Notes: generated by a model from the letters alone, not told the origin. 64,000 nucleotides of DNA from Lunularia cruciata (GCA_948567375.1 OX419757.1:3720001-3784000), one strand, 5' to 3'; positions 23,601-36,881 are shown, counted from the first letter of the stretch. Made by a program: numbers and translations.

Positions 23601-26600
23601 TCAAATACTTTCTTTATTTGAATTCTCGGTTATACACTCTGATCTTTGGTTGATGCTAGCTCCATTGGATTCACTGTATTCACTAAATATGCCTTTCAAA
23701 TTTTTAAAAAGAAATGAAAATTTATTTATCAAATATCCTTTCAATTTTTGTTATTTTGCAATATCTCATCCACCATACTTAATCATTAACATAAATAAAT
23801 TTTCAAAATATTCTTGTAAATTAGTATAGTGTTGATTTTGAAGCTAAACATAGTATCAAAGATATCCTACATATATTACTAAATAATATATACATATGCA
23901 ATGACTAATATATAATGGAATGTAATCTTGGAGTTTTTGAATGTATTTTATATTAAATTCAATAGCACCTACTAGGAAGAATTATCTTTGCTATTCTTTT
24001 AGAAGCTTTTCTCTTTTGCCATGGTATGGTATTTACACATCATAAAATGAAGTGTATAGAAATGCGGTCGCAACCAAGATTTTTCCAACATGTAGTGCAA
24101 ACAAAATGAAATGACACCCTAAGAAGGTTCATATTACATGTGCAATAAGAATATCCTCCATCCCTTCCACGTCCTTTGTGCCTTTTGACTTCTTATCTTA
24201 GGCTTTGTGCTTAATATTTGATAACTTCCTGTCAACATCTTTATCTTCTTACAAAGTCAAAAGCAAAATTATCATTAGTCAATTGAAATCATAAGTAGAA
24301 AAATTCTGGGATAAAAATTGGAGTAGTAAATCATCAATTGTTTCTCATTTAACAAGAATTATTATAATGTTTTTCTTATAATCAAGATTATCTATATTTA
24401 TTGTTTCATTTTAATTGGTGGTAAGTAGCAACTCTCAAGTTCAATAAATCATAATCTTAGTAAGGACCTTGTATCTTTGAGACTTCTAGTACATCTTGTT
24501 GAATCTTATGTCCTTTTTTGCCAAACATGCAAGGACATAAGGCATGATCTCTTCATATACTCCATAGAGTATCCACTAAATTGTATCATTTTATATTGTC
24601 TTGTTTCTTTGTTTAAAAGTCTTATTCATTTTATCTTTCATCTTGCACTTGTTTCACCTTTATTGTCAATATCTTACATGGCACTTTGTGTAGTAATATT
24701 GAGTTAGCAAATGAGGTAGAACTTGAATACAACTAGGAATTCTAAAAATATTCAAGAAGCATCTAGCAAACTTCTTGGTAGAATGTTCTAGAAGTATCCA
24801 TGAAACTTCTTGGTGAGAATTTTCTAAGATAGAGAAACTTCTACACTACGTAAACAATAAGCTTAGCTTGTATGCCAAATAGACAGCTAGCTTGGCTTGC
24901 ACTAGCTTGACTTGTATTGCTAGCTTGGCTCCAAGATATGTGGGAACCTTCCTTGAAAGCTTCTTGGGAATATTGTACTTAACTTCTCCTATAATACCAA
25001 AGCCAAACCTCATGTTATGCATTTGGAGTTTCACTCACTTGAGAGTTCCATTGTCTTCCATTCTCCTATTTTTGCCTTAGTCTTTTACACTTCCAATAAC
25101 TCTCTTATGCAAATGCTAATCTACAAAAAATTATGTGATTGATATTATTCTTTGCAATTACCATCTTCTGAAAGGTTTAACCTTGCTTGTGTTTGGAGAT
25201 ATTCATTATCACAATAATATGCATCTTGTTGCACCATACTCTAAAATTTAAAGATACCAAGACTTTAATTCTAGTATATGAGATATTTTTGGATGAAATT
25301 GTCTATCCAAAACTTCTTTGCAAAGTGAACTAACAACTTCTTATATGAATGTGTTAGTTCATTATAAGAAGGACAAAGAAAGCTAACAATAATAAATTTA
25401 CATCTTGACATGAGGAAGTTGGGAGTAAATTTGTAAACTACTATTTATAAAAGATATTCATATGTGCTTTTAATTCAACTCATAAATGAAAATTGTGGTT
25501 CAATATAAAATGAATAAGAAAATTTTAATAAAATAGGAATTAAAATGTTATTTTTACTTTACATATGACTCTATCATTTGTGTCAATGGATTTTGTTTGG
25601 GACTTTAGTGTATTGAGATATATAGGTCCAATAAATGCATATATATGTATTTACTCCATAATACAAATCAATAAACTAATTGGGACTCATGTAAAGATTT
25701 ACCAAATGAAATTACATGAATCATGCAAAAGAAAATTGAGTGAATCAATCAAGATTCTGCAAAAAGTAATTAATTGATCTCAACTTAGTACCATTTGATT
25801 AGTTTGATAATCAAGTAAAACTCTTCTAAGAGTTCTTCTTTGAATTTCAAAATGGAACTCTTGAAAGATGTATAAAAAAGAGCTTTATCCATGAATACTT
25901 TTTACAAACAATTCTAGTAAAAATGGTTGCTCGTTAATAACTTGCTTATTAGTATATTATAAATATATATATAACTAAATAATATAAAGAATCAACCAAT
26001 GTAATCCATCCTATTTATATGGGGAACTCATATCTCCATACCCATTTATTATATTTCCACATCTCTTGCTAATAATTATGAGTCTCTTGCCAAACCAAAG
26101 AGTTATAAATTATTAGATACTTGAACTAATTTCTTCTTGATTTCCATATCACTCTCAAATATAGCAAACTCCAAATTGGGAAATAGCTTGTCATCAAATA
26201 GGTCTTAGAAAATATGAGAACTATGGCTAACAAGCCCAATGAGAAGCAAATACTAGAATTGTGGCTAATTGAGCAATGACAAATATCTCATTAACAAATC
26301 AAATCATTCAATTTTCCACAAATCTATGTAGGTGATTTCTTGTTGGATGGTCATGAGCAGGAAAATGGCTCAACAATCTGAAATTTGTAGCTAATGCTAG
26401 GAAAAATAGCTCAACAATCTAAAACTTTCAACCAATGCTAGAGCTTATCTTATTGATGAAACCTCTTGACTTGTTTCATTCTTTTAGTTCTTGACCAATA
26501 ATGTTGTCATGTATATACATCATTGTCAACATCATACACTAAAGAAGCACATCTTACACATAAGTCACACATGAACTCTAATGTGCCACAATAATCATTC

Positions 26601-27060
26601 CATTCTTCCATTTGAATCACACTCAAATCAGATATGTACTCGATTCTTCACTCAACAGTCTGCCAGTAATTGTGTATTGATTACAGTCAAGCCATACCCA
26701 CTCTAGCTAAGAGACTCCAAGTGATGCTTGACGCCTCTATCCACCATAGCTAAGAACTTGAAGGCCCAATATCAAAGAAGTGAGCTATTTGGAGTTGCAT
26801 TTCAAAATTATACTCCTTTGCCCGACCTAGGTTTCCAACCCTAATGGCACATCCGATGATGCAAATGGTGCAAGTGATGGTGTGTCCCACTATGTGATGA
26901 ATAGCCCTAATATGAAATTCAACCACAAAAAAGTAGTCCATGAGTAACTACCAAAATAACTATGATTGCCAACACTACCATTGTAGCGTCCGAGCAAACT
27001 AGGTTTGGTGCTACAAATGTCATGACAATGTAGACAAACATTTGTAAAATTTGTTAGCCT

Positions 27061-27122
27061 GTGTGCGTGCATGTGTGCGTGCATGTATGTTTGTGCGTGT
27101 ATGTGTGCGTGTGCGCGTGGGT
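27061..27122. repeat. GT/GC/AT alternating microsatellite
   Basis: Alternating purine-pyrimidine run made of GTGTGCGTGCATG-type units, about 60 bp. Such sequence is prone to Z-DNA and slippage. A near-identical composition recurs at 30,458-30,521. Confidence 0.85.
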
Positions 27123-27849
27123 GTGTTTAATTGCAAATTGGTACACCTTATTGGGCCAATATTCCACCTTCTTGCCTAACCACCTCAACAAATCAAGAAG
27201 AATGGGTGTTGAATTATGCTTTGAGCTCACAAAAGCTTGGGCAAACTTGAAAATACTTGAAGATGCTAAAAGGAGTTTTGAGTGGCAAACCCTACAAGTA
27301 CTTATCCAATTGAAATGGTAGAATCTTCCTAAGAGTATGTATGTAATGAAGGAAGGAACCTATGATTTACCAAGTAAATGAGTTGTAGAGAACCTCCTTT
27401 GACCTTCAAAATTCAGCACCTTCTTGAGCTCCTACACAAAGGACAATTGTGAACCCATATCAAATTTGAGAAGAATCTAAAATTGTCACTTAAGTTAGAA
27501 TTCTCCAATTTGGCATGAGATTCATAATTATTAGCTAGAGGTATGGAAATATAGTAAATAGATGTGAGGATATTCTTTTAATTTATTTTTTTATGGTTAG
27601 TATGGAATCTTCTGAATATGAACCTAATTTCACTATTTTCATGAACCAATTAATTGTGCAAAACATCTTTCCAAGATTCCTAAACAATGACTAACTAGGT
27701 AGAAAATGATGATGGATGTAACTCCAAAAATAGTGAAATTTTATTATAAGGAATAAATCTAAATAATTATTATTTATAGTTTTTATTGATATATTGATAT
27801 GCAAAAAACTTCCAAGTATACATAAATGCTATATCTTATTTGATTTTAG

Positions 27850-28560
27850 GGCAAATTTGATGGATACCTTGTATTTTGCACTATTTTGAAACAAACACAT
27901 CAAAGTTAGTATAATTGGAAATATATCCCTAGTCACTATATAAAATTTAGCTTTCCTTGTTTGAAGCACCTTCTTTTTTGGTATGTGTTAATAGTGTTAT
28001 TCACCTACATGTATCAAGCATATTTTGAGAACGGTGCTAACTAGTTTGGTTGATTGGTCATCTCTTCCAAGATGGGCTTATTTGGTGCTCAATTTTTTAG
28101 TGCCCACAACCTTGTGTTAAATCTAGAGGGGAAGAAATCAGAGCATCAGAGCATTGACAAGGATGAGCATTTCTTGAAAATTTCCGCTGCACTCCTTGTT
28201 AAATTTTATTGCATCAGGTCATCATGGCATTGTGCAAGGTCTCTCCAATAAGACAACATTCATATAAGTTCAACAATGAGAATAAGGGAGCAAAATGCTT
28301 GTCCTCATGACATGGCCAACATCAATCAAATGGAGCAAGAGATGACACTAAAATGAGAACCAAAGAGGATGTGATACATAGTAAATATATGTAATAGAAT
28401 ATAGAGGTGCAATTACTATGAAATTTGAAAGGAATCATTCACCAATATGTGCTTCTTACTTGATCAGCACTTGTTGTCTTTGCAATCTAACACTCTTTCT
28501 TTTGCTTTGCATTAGATTGTAATTCAATGGGACATTGATCAGTTTATGTTTTCACTCTCG
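27850..28560 (+). repeat. Inverted repeat arm 1 (old unclassified transposon copy)
   Basis: This ~710-bp segment is the reverse complement (diverged) of the sequence that would result from joining 30,530-30,853 to 36,882-37,265. Shared landmarks are 'gggcaaatt', 'aattggaaatatatccct', 'gatgagcatttcttgaaaat' and 'aaagaaagagtgttagatt' on the opposite strand. No coding domain is recognised. Confidence 0.75.
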
Positions 28561-30530
28561 TGCATAGATGAAAAAAAAACTATCATCTTACAAAGAAAAC
28601 AAGATCATTGCAGCAGCCTAGCAACTCAAGAATCAAAATAGTAATGATAAAGTGAACCAAAAATGGTCTTGGTTACATTGACCTTGCAACTATCAGATCA
28701 TTGTGTCCCATTATGATGAACATTCAAGAAGAAAAAACTCTCTAGGTTTTAAGTATTTTGCAAATTTGGCTACCAAAGGATTGTGTGATCATCACTCCTT
28801 CCTACAAGAAAAAGAGTCCTCATATTTCACTCTATATGCTAATACATGTATGGGACAAAGAAAAAAATAACTTAAGTACATTTCTAAAAATTTCAATGTT
28901 TGACTTTCAGGTGATTATTCATGGTAAACTAAAGATTAACCATGCACCATAGCCTTATCAACTTCAAGAATATGACACTCCCAAACCTCACTAAACCCAA
29001 ATTTGTGGTTAACTTATCATAGTCAAAACTTCTTTATACCCATCGGGAGCTTAGAGTTACTACTCAATTGACTTGGTGTAGAACAAGTCCATGATTTTGG
29101 TGATTTCTAGCTCTTATCATTAGTGTTATTTCATAAATATCCAACTGTACACATGAAGTTAACAAGAATTAGTTTGACTGGTAAGAATTGGTAGATATCT
29201 TGCACAAGAAAGTGCCACTTAAAGCTTAAATTCCAAACATAGCTCACATGTCTTATTCTTGGTGTATAGTTTCATAGTCAATGCAGCCACAATATCACAA
29301 GCAATCAACTAACTAGACACAATGACATATGATTACATACCAAGTTGGAAAGGTTCAAAAGAGATTACTCTTTTGAAACTTAAATTAGTAGAACTTAAAA
29401 CATTTTATACCAGATCCATAAGGGAGATCTAGAAGGGAAAATTTAGATTTTGTCATTCAACCAAAGAAAGCAACAAAGAGTGATCAAAATTGGAGAAAAG
29501 AGCACAAACTTAAATCTCAAATGACAAAGACTACTGAACATCAACCATTAGTAATATTCATCTACTAGAGATTGGAATAGTTTTTGATGTGTGGTCAAGC
29601 ACAAGTCTTATCTCACAAGCTTATAAGTCTCCTCGGTTGTGTAGTCATTGACCAACACTTTAGGTAATTCAATTAAAGAGAGAAAATCATAGCAAAGTCC
29701 AAGGATATATCCCTTAGTCTCGTAAACATGTGTTTGGAGTAAATAAAAAAACCAACATTTTTTTGACCTGATTAAAACATGCAGAATACAAATGTGATAG
29801 GTTTATAATATTGAAATGTGAGTTTGTAGAAAGCTAGGGAGCAATTGCAAGATCAAATGGTCTTCAAGCATAGCAAACTCAATTTTGGATGCTATTCTAA
29901 AGACATCTCCTATTGTGAGAGCAAGAGCTGCAAGATCAAATGATCTTCAAGGATATCATTGACTCAAATTTGGATGTTATTCTCAAAAAATTTCCTATTG
30001 CTAAAATTTTAGTTCAACCAATCAACAAAAGAGTGGATTGACTCTATAATTGAGACTTGAATATCAAGAACACATCACACACTAAAGACAATCATTCAAG
30101 CACCCAAATATAATCAAACAGTATGCTTGGTCAACACATAATTAGAAGCTTTCTCATGTATACCAAAGTGAAATTTCCTCCATCATCAACATTAGGATGA
30201 CAATAAACTCACAGATAAAGGGATATTGAATCTCCCATCACAAACATATACCTACAATTGAAGAGAGACAAATGCTTGACTTATTTTGTATCTTGATCTT
30301 CAATGTCTTCCATAAAAATAGTATTGAAAACAAAATGCCCAAAAAAAATACATAATGTTATTTAAATTGGAGCTATGCAAGTCTACCTTGAATGACCATG
30401 TCCACGGCATCGGCTACATTTAAAGGCACAAGAAATTCTTGCATTCTTCCTTGTGTGCGTATGCACATGCGTGTGTGCATGCATGTGTGTGTGCGTGCAT
30501 GCGTGCGTGCATGCGTGCGTGATAGATCAA
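28561..30530. other. AT-rich spacer between inverted repeat arms
   Basis: No gene is seen. It contains a ~75-bp degenerate tandem duplication at about 29,845-29,999, sharing 'gcaagatcaaatg.tcttcaa' and 'ttttggatg.tattct', and a microsatellite at its right end. Confidence 0.5.
30458..30521. repeat. GT/GC alternating microsatellite
   Basis: About 64 bp of alternating GTGTGTGCATGC and GCGTGCGTGC-type units directly outside inverted repeat arm 2. Confidence 0.85.
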
Positions 30531-30853
30531 GGTTTTATTGAATTACGGCCTAGTGCAAAAGCAAAAGAAAGAGTGTTAGATTACAAAGACAATGAGTACT
30601 AATCAAGTGGGAAGCACATACCAAGGGACGATTCCTTTCAAATTTCATAGTACTTGTTGTTCTACATTTATTATGTATCTCCACTCTATTATCACATCCT
30701 CTTTGGCTATCATTTTGGTGTTGTCTCTTTCTCCGATTGATTTATGTTGGCCATGTCATGAAGATAACCATTTTGCTCTCATATCCTTGTCATTGAACTT
30801 GTATGAACAATGTCTTATTAGAGCAACCTTACTCAATGCCATGACAACCCAAT
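30530..30853 (-). repeat. Inverted repeat arm 2, left part
   Basis: Reverse complement of the right half of arm 1 (28,225-28,560). It is cut at 30,853, where Ty3 element 1 inserted. Confidence 0.75.
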
Positions 30854-31606
30854 TGTAATACTCCAAGGATAGGAGACCTGAAGAGAAACACACCATGAGA
30901 AACACACACTTTCACACTCAAACTCCGATACCTCAAAGGAGCACCTTCTCTTTATTATATAGACAAAGAGGATCTCCTCCAAGGAAGCTCCACTATAGGA
31001 TTAGGCACATAGATAGGTGACTTGTCAGAAAGCTCCACCCTTGGATTACTTACTTGGATGGGCAACATGTTGGTCCTGGTCCTATCTAGTTGGTCAAACA
31101 AGCTTTGACTAGAGGGAATCTTTTAGGGAATCTTCTTGTAGGAATCTCAAAATCACGTGGGTGAGGTACCATTGGAAAGCTCTCAATGAGACAAAACAAG
31201 AGGAGAGAAGGCTACCTTTACCTCCTTTGGGGGGTACTTGTGTATATTTTTGAGGCCTAATTCATTTGTTTAGATCTCCAAAATTGCCTTCAAAGATTTT
31301 AGGTATATTTTGGTTCCTACTCTATTAGTAGAAGTTCCCTTTTGGTGATACTTCTTTCTAATCTGTTTAGTCCATCACGTGTAACATCCTTCCAGATGTT
31401 ACTAAACCAATTCTCACCTTTGAATCATATGTCTAGCTATTGGTTCTAAGGTTTTCAAGTCTATTTTGGTTTCTACCCTATTAGTAGAAGTATTCTTTTG
31501 GTGATACTTCTATCTGATCTATTTTAGCTATCATGTATAACATCATTCTAGATGTTACTAAACCAAATTTCACATCTAGATCATATGGCTAGTTCTTGGT
31601 ATTACA
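30854..31606 (-). repeat. 3' LTR of element 1 (753 bp)
   Basis: The ends form the inverted TGTAATA/TATTACA. On the minus strand a TATA box (CTATATAATAAAG) lies near 30,951-30,965. It is about 70 bp shorter than the partner LTR, which has an extra duplication. Confidence 0.93.
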
Positions 31607-31623
31607 AACCTCCCTCCTTTTAA
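31607..31623 (-). promoter_or_regulatory. Polypurine tract of element 1
   Basis: Read on the minus strand, TTAAAAGGAGGGAGGTT directly abuts the 3' LTR start. This is the expected plus-strand primer site for reverse transcription. Confidence 0.85.
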
Positions 31624-32124
31624 GACGTAATGTCCTTGTTGTGCATCTATTGCTCATATGCTTGCACCAACACCGGTGCATGTGTCAAATTGGCAGTGGG
31701 CTCCTAGGTTGCTTCAAAGAGGGAGTAACCTTTCCATTGGACTAGATAGTCCACCCGCGGATGGCAAGTACCACGTATGCGTTTTTGGAGAATACGCTCC
31801 ACTTCATATTCCTCTATGCAATCAATGAGTGTCGAAAAAGGTCAATGTCTTTGTGTGGAATAACAATAGCCCGATCAAGGAGCATAACTACATAGTAAGG
31901 AAACATGGAACACTAGATGGATCTTCATGTGTGGTGGTAGCTCGGGGTGATAGGCCACAGCGTCGACTCAACAAAGAATTGAGAAAGTCTCAATAAAACA
32001 AAGCCTGAGCTTACAAGGTCCAACTAATATGAGATTGGTTATTGATAGCCACACCTGATCCCCAACATTGAACTCCATGTGCCTATAGTGTCCATAAGCA
32101 TACTAATTTTGTCAATTTTGCAAT

Positions 32125-32850
32125 CTATAATCTGTGCTTGGCGCTCTCCACACCTTGTTGGATTCTAGAAACAAATGTGTTAATTGCATCAACCTTGGTA
32201 GCCATTGGATGGATCTTCATCAAGCTAGAAGATATGAAGGGATGCTCACCATACATGAGGAAGAACAAAGTGACTTGGGTGGATAAATTCACTAAATTGT
32301 TGTAAGCAAAGTCCACCAACGGGAGTAGGGTGTCCCACATCTCTTGCTCTTTTAAGGTGAAGCTGTGTAACATGTCTTCAATAGTGTGATTGGCCCGCTC
32401 TATTTGTCCATCTGTTTGTGGGTGGTAAGTTGTGGACATGGCCAACTTGGTTTTGAAGAAACCAAAGAGTGTTTGCTAAAACAAATTGGTGAATTGAGTG
32501 CCTCTATCGGTGATGAGTACTCAAAACAAGCCATGGTGAGAGAAGACAACATCTAAGTATAATTGAGCTAGTTGTGGAGTGGTCACATCCTTAGTGGTAG
32601 GTGTACATGAATCATTTTGTTGAGCCGGTCCACAAAGACCATCGATGGAGTCAAACCCTGAGGTGGTCTTGGGTAATTCACAGACAAGATCCATACTCAC
32701 TTGTTCCCAACGTTGGGTAGGAGTGGGGAGAGGTTGAAGGAGCGCTGCAGGAGCTTGATTAGAAGATTTGTTCTATTGACAAAGTAGGCAGTTGCACACG
32801 TAGTCCATCACATTGTTGTATCTTGGGCAAATAGTAATGGCAATGGATTG
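32125..32850 (-). pseudogene. Integrase remnant of element 1
   Basis: The minus strand encodes the DDE core pieces: MDLV (first Asp), ITDRGTQF (second Asp) and TDGQIERANHTIEDML (Glu). They are preceded near 32,780-32,830 by a cysteine pair (CNCLLCQ) of the HHCC zinc-binding domain. Stops occur between the pieces. No chromodomain is visible downstream. Confidence 0.85.
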
Positions 32851-33218
32851 CATCCAAGGTCTTGTCCACTCCGCCATGATCTACAATGGCCGCATCATGA
32901 CATTCCGCTAGAATGGTGGTGCATAATTCTAGGAAATTTGGGATCCATAATTTTCCATCATGAAAGGTGAGTCTTTGGGTGTTGGTGACACCTTTGGATG
33001 ATTACGCTTCTTCAATTTGTAGATCAGTTTTTGTAGCAGCAAGAATCTCTAGCTAAAATTCAAGGTTAATCTTAACATCTACTACCAAGTTGTTTGACAT
33101 TGGCATGCAAGTGAATGCATCTGCAAGTTGCTTCTTACCTTCCATATAGGTGATTGTCATGTTGAAATGTTGTTGCCACTCTGCCCACCAAATCTGGTCA
33201 CAAGATAGATCCTTCTGC

Positions 33219-33807
33219 GTCATCGAAGAAGATGATAATAGACTTATCTAAATATAGACAAAATATATCATTCATTAGACTCATGAAAGTGGCAAGTATG
33301 TTGGTGAGACCAAAAGGCATCACAAGATACTCAAAGTAACCATACTTGGTTCAAAGTAGCCATACCTAGTTCAAAAGGTAGTTTTGTACACATCCTCCTT
33401 TGCAATTTGAATGTGATTATAACCGCTCCACAAATCTAGTTTGGTGAAGTGTCTTGCTCCATTGAGTTGATCAAATAGATCATCCATGCAAGGTAAGAGG
33501 TATTTTTTCTTCATTGTTTGCTGATTGAGACCCCGATAGTCAATGCACATGTGCATTATACCATCCTTCTTCTTCACAAACAAGACCAGAGCCCCATATG
33601 GTGATATGCTAGGTTGGATGAACCTTTTTGTAGCATATCCTCAATTTGATTCTTGCACTCCTCCAACTCAAGAGGTGATAGGCGATATGAGGCCTTACAA
33701 GGAGGTGTCTTCCTTGGGAGTCTCTCAATTTTATGATCTACTCTCCTTTTTGGTGGTAATCTTGAGGGTAGATCATCAGGAAAGACATCTTGAAACTCCT
33801 TTACCAC
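33219..33807 (-). pseudogene. Reverse transcriptase remnant of element 1, truncated
   Basis: RT motifs [18 protein letters not shown] and [15 protein letters not shown] (first catalytic Asp) are clear. The second motif reads FFDD at 33,219-33,230 (usual form YLDD). Immediately after this the sequence jumps to what resembles the end of RNase H (AEWQQHFNMTITYMEGKKQL, then DAFTCMP), so the thumb, connection and most of RNase H are missing. Stops are also present. Confidence 0.88.
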
Positions 33808-34084
33808 ATCCTTTAATTTCTCAAGAATTTGTCTATTTATTTGTGCACTCTAGACTTCTCTTATTAGACCCATGAAACATCTATTGGTCTTACAGATAGA
33901 TATTATCCTTATGACATAGAGAGGCAATTCTTGCCTGTGTGATTTTTCTTTAATCCTATTGATGAACCATTGGTGGGTTCTCACTACTTTCTTCCTCCAA
34001 TCTACCATAGGGTTGTAATGCTCCATCCATGACATGCCTAAGATTGCATCATAACAAGCTAATTGTATCACTCGCCACTCAATC

Positions 34085-34297
34085 CTAATATTCTTCTACA
34101 AAGAGTGTTACTTGTCTAGATAATGATCCAATCCTCTCTGCTTGCCTGTTAGGTAACTCTACTTCTTCACCCTCATCTCTCTTTAGATCCATTCCCAATC
34201 TTATTGCAATAGAGTGAGACAAGAAATTCTTTATTGCTCTCGGATCTATTAATACTCTCACTTGATTGCTCTCTAGGACTTCATTCACTACAATCAA
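34085..34297 (-). pseudogene. Retropepsin-like protease remnant of element 1
   Basis: The frame contains VLIDPRAIKNFLSHS, which aligns with the D-[ST]-G-A active site region of Ty3 proteases. The Ser/Thr and Gly have been replaced, so it should be inactive. It lies between gag and RT as expected. Confidence 0.65.
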
Positions 34298-34412
34298 TTG
34301 TGAGGTTACCTTTTGGTATCTTTGCGCGCTTGTCTTCTTCCTTCCCTTGGCTTTTTGCTTCCTTATTGAGCCTGTAAGGCCGTGAGGTACATTTATTGGT
34401 AATCTTTGCTTT

Positions 34413-35354
34413 CTAAAGTGATTTCCATTTCCTCCTCTTCAGTGAAATTCTTCTATGTTGTTCAAAGATTGCATGTATGAAGGCTGAGGGTCTTTGAGGA
34501 GACGAGCATGAAAGTTGGTAGATATATGCCCAATATGACCACAATTGTAACAACAATGTTGTTCTCCTTGAGTTCCTTGTGAGACTCCATCTCTTTGTTC
34601 TTCTACCCGTCCCCATTCTCCTCAAAGCGGTTGTGCTCCTTAGTCTCAAAACCAAAGGTTGCCCAGTTCCATTGGTACTGGTCCACCCATGGGTGGCATT
34701 TTTGCCCGATAATGTTGAAGTGGAACTACTCCTTCACCTCCATCCGATGCTCCTGTTATTCTCTGCATACAAGCAATGGCTTCAAATATCATGCAAGGAT
34801 TTTGTATCATGACTTCTTGGCAAATCCGCTCCTTCAACCCTTGTTTGAAATTGTCAAGAGCCTCTGCTAGACTCATGTCAACTACTGCAAATTGTATATC
34901 TAGAAATGCCTCCATATACTCTTGTATATTGTTCTTTTGTTTCAACTCCCATAGTTGGATCCTAGCTATATGCACAGAATCCACCAATTGGAAATACTTC
35001 ATCAATCCTTCTTGCATTGCTATCCATGTGACCTCCCTTCTCTCTGCTAACATGGATCATTCTCAAGCATCCTACCATGTGAGGGCTTTATCGGTCAAGT
35101 ACCCACATGCAAACACGCATGCAGCATGCTTGGTGATCTCTATTGAGAACAATTGGAAATATTGAGTTCATTCTTGAGATCCAGTTCTCCACTATTCCTA
35201 TCATACGCTGCCTCTTGTAAGGCTCAATGTTGCAAGTCTTTTTCATCCGGAGTAGTAATATGGCTTCATCGTTGATAGGGTTCGTAGGCATGGGTGCCTC
35301 TCCAAGTACTTCAATCACAGGTATTGGGTTTTGCGACGGCTCTTTTTCTTGCAT
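34413..35354 (-). pseudogene. Gag remnant of element 1
   Basis: The minus strand shows a Ty3-type capsid region (WIAMQEGLMKYFQLVDSVH... to LKERICQEVMIQNP) followed by a zinc knuckle CYNCGHIGHISTNF, in which the last Cys of CX2CX4HX4C is lost. The region is broken by stops and frameshifts. Only family-level identity can be claimed. Confidence 0.75.
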
Positions 35355-36048
35355 TGTTTGATCATTCTTGAGGGTCTATACTTGACTTTGTAACGCCTCC
35401 ATGCTCATCTTAATCTCTTGAAATTTTTTCAACATCCCCTATATTCCTTGCACCAACTCCTGCAACTACGTATCCATGGTTTCCGTAACACTTAATTGAT
35501 ATTGTCTACTTCAATAGAGAGTTAATATGATCACTCTAGAGTGCGCACAAACTATTGGAACTACCATTGGAACCTCAAAAGCTACCACTTGTTAATAATA
35601 TTCCTCACCAAAATTCCAGACCATGAAATCTCTAAACATCACTTTTGGTCTCACTACATAACAAATTTCTACTTGAGTGTTAAAAGGGAAAGGATTTGGG
35701 ACATTCAAATCCATCATAACAAAATGTAGATTGTCAAATCCCACTCTCTATTGTAAATCACTATAAATAGAATCATTAGGTTTGGTGAATTCATCACTAT
35801 ATCCAAAGTGAAAAACCATATACACTCTCACTTGCTCATGTTGAATGTACATAATCTTGATGTGGAATGGATTCAAGAACAGAAAGTGAGGTCCTAGATA
35901 TTGTCCTCCTACATCTTCCATTCCATCCTCTCTCTAGTACTCCTAATTTACCAATTACACCAAAATGTCTCTCCTCAAAATTACTCAGTCTTAGTAGCCC
36001 ATGTTCTTCCAAGAGTGGTGATCCGCTCTCTTGGATGACAACACCTGA

Positions 36049-36058
36049 TCTGATACCA
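36049..36058 (-). promoter_or_regulatory. Primer binding site of element 1 (initiator Met tRNA)
   Basis: On the minus strand TGGTATCAGA follows the 5' LTR after one base. This is the standard plant LTR-element site complementary to the 3' end of initiator methionine tRNA. Confidence 0.93.
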
Positions 36059-36059
36059 T

Positions 36060-36881
36060 TGTAATACTCCGAGGATAGGAGACTTGAAGAGAAACACACC
36101 ATGAGAAACACACACTTTCACTCTCAAACTCCGATGTCCCAAAGGAGCACCTTCTCTTTATTATATAGACAAAGAGGATCTCCTCCAAGGAAGCTCCACC
36201 ATAGGATTAGGCTCATAGATAGGTGACATGTCAAAAAGCTCCACCATAGGATTAGGCTCATAGATATGTGAAATATCAGAAAGCTCCATCCTTGGATTAC
36301 TTACTTGGATGGGTGACATGTTGGTCCGGGTCCTATCTAGTTGGTCAAACAAGCTTTGACCAGAGGGAATCTTTTAGGGAATCTTCTTGTCGGAATCTCA
36401 AAATCACGTGGGTGAGGTATTTTTGGAAAGTTCTTGACAAGACAAAGTAGGTGGGAGGTAAGGACAGCCTTTCCTCTATTGGGAGGAAAGGCTAATATGT
36501 ACATTTTTGAGGAATATGTACATTTTTGAGGCCTAATTCATCTGTTTAGACCTCCAAAATTGCCTTCAAAGATTTCAAGTATATTTTGATTCCTACTCTA
36601 TTAGTAAAAGTCCCCTTTTGGTGATACCTCTTTCTGATCTATTTATTCCATCATGTGTAACATCCTTCCGGATGTTATTGAACCAATTTTCACCTTTAAA
36701 TCATATGTCTAGCTATTGGTTCTAAGGTTTTCAAGTCTATTTTGGTTTCTGCACTATTAATAAAAGTACTCTTTTGGTGATACTTCTATCTGATCTATTT
36801 TGACCATCATGTATAAATCATTCCAGATGTTACTAAACCAAATTTCACATCTAGATCATATGGCTAGCTCTTGATATTACA
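36060..36881 (-). repeat. 5' LTR of element 1 (822 bp)
   Basis: Same ends as the partner at 30,854-31,606. It contains an extra tandem copy of a ~60-bp block (about 36,186-36,290, 'aagctccaccataggattag' units) that the other LTR lacks, which explains most of the length difference. Confidence 0.92.

Larger units (their letters stand above)
18064..27849. other. Long intergenic stretch without a supported gene
   Basis: Bases 18.1-22.6 kb have mixed composition and probably include the trehalase promoter, a 43-codon frame and a tRNA-like sequence, but nothing recognisable as a conserved gene. From 22.6 kb on the DNA is AT-rich, with short spurious frames and repeated AGCTTG-type motifs near 24.86-24.93 kb. 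I see no LTRs, coding domains or RNA genes here. Confidence 0.5.
30854..36881 (-). mobile_element. Ty3/gypsy LTR retrotransposon 1, complete ends, defective inside
   Basis: A 6.0-kb element on the minus strand. Both LTRs start TGTAATA and end TATTACA. The target duplication CCAAT lies at 30,849-30,853 and 36,882-36,886. A primer site and a polypurine tract adjoin the LTRs. The gag, protease, RT, integrase order (low to high: integrase, RT, protease, gag) is the Ty3 order. All coding parts carry stops or frameshifts, and a large internal deletion removes the end of RT and most of RNase H. It inserted into arm 2 of an inverted repeat. Confidence 0.95.

Noticed and set aside
22748-23829. Several 80-110 codon frames in the AT-rich stretch
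   Set aside because: Low-complexity, AT-driven composition with no domains and no coherent splice structure.
27061-27321. 86-codon frame with Cys-Val repeats
   Set aside because: Its start is the GTGCGT microsatellite; the repeat alone creates the frame.
30458-30521. CRISPR-like or satellite array
   Set aside because: A simple alternating dinucleotide microsatellite; no spacer-repeat structure, and the genome is eukaryotic.
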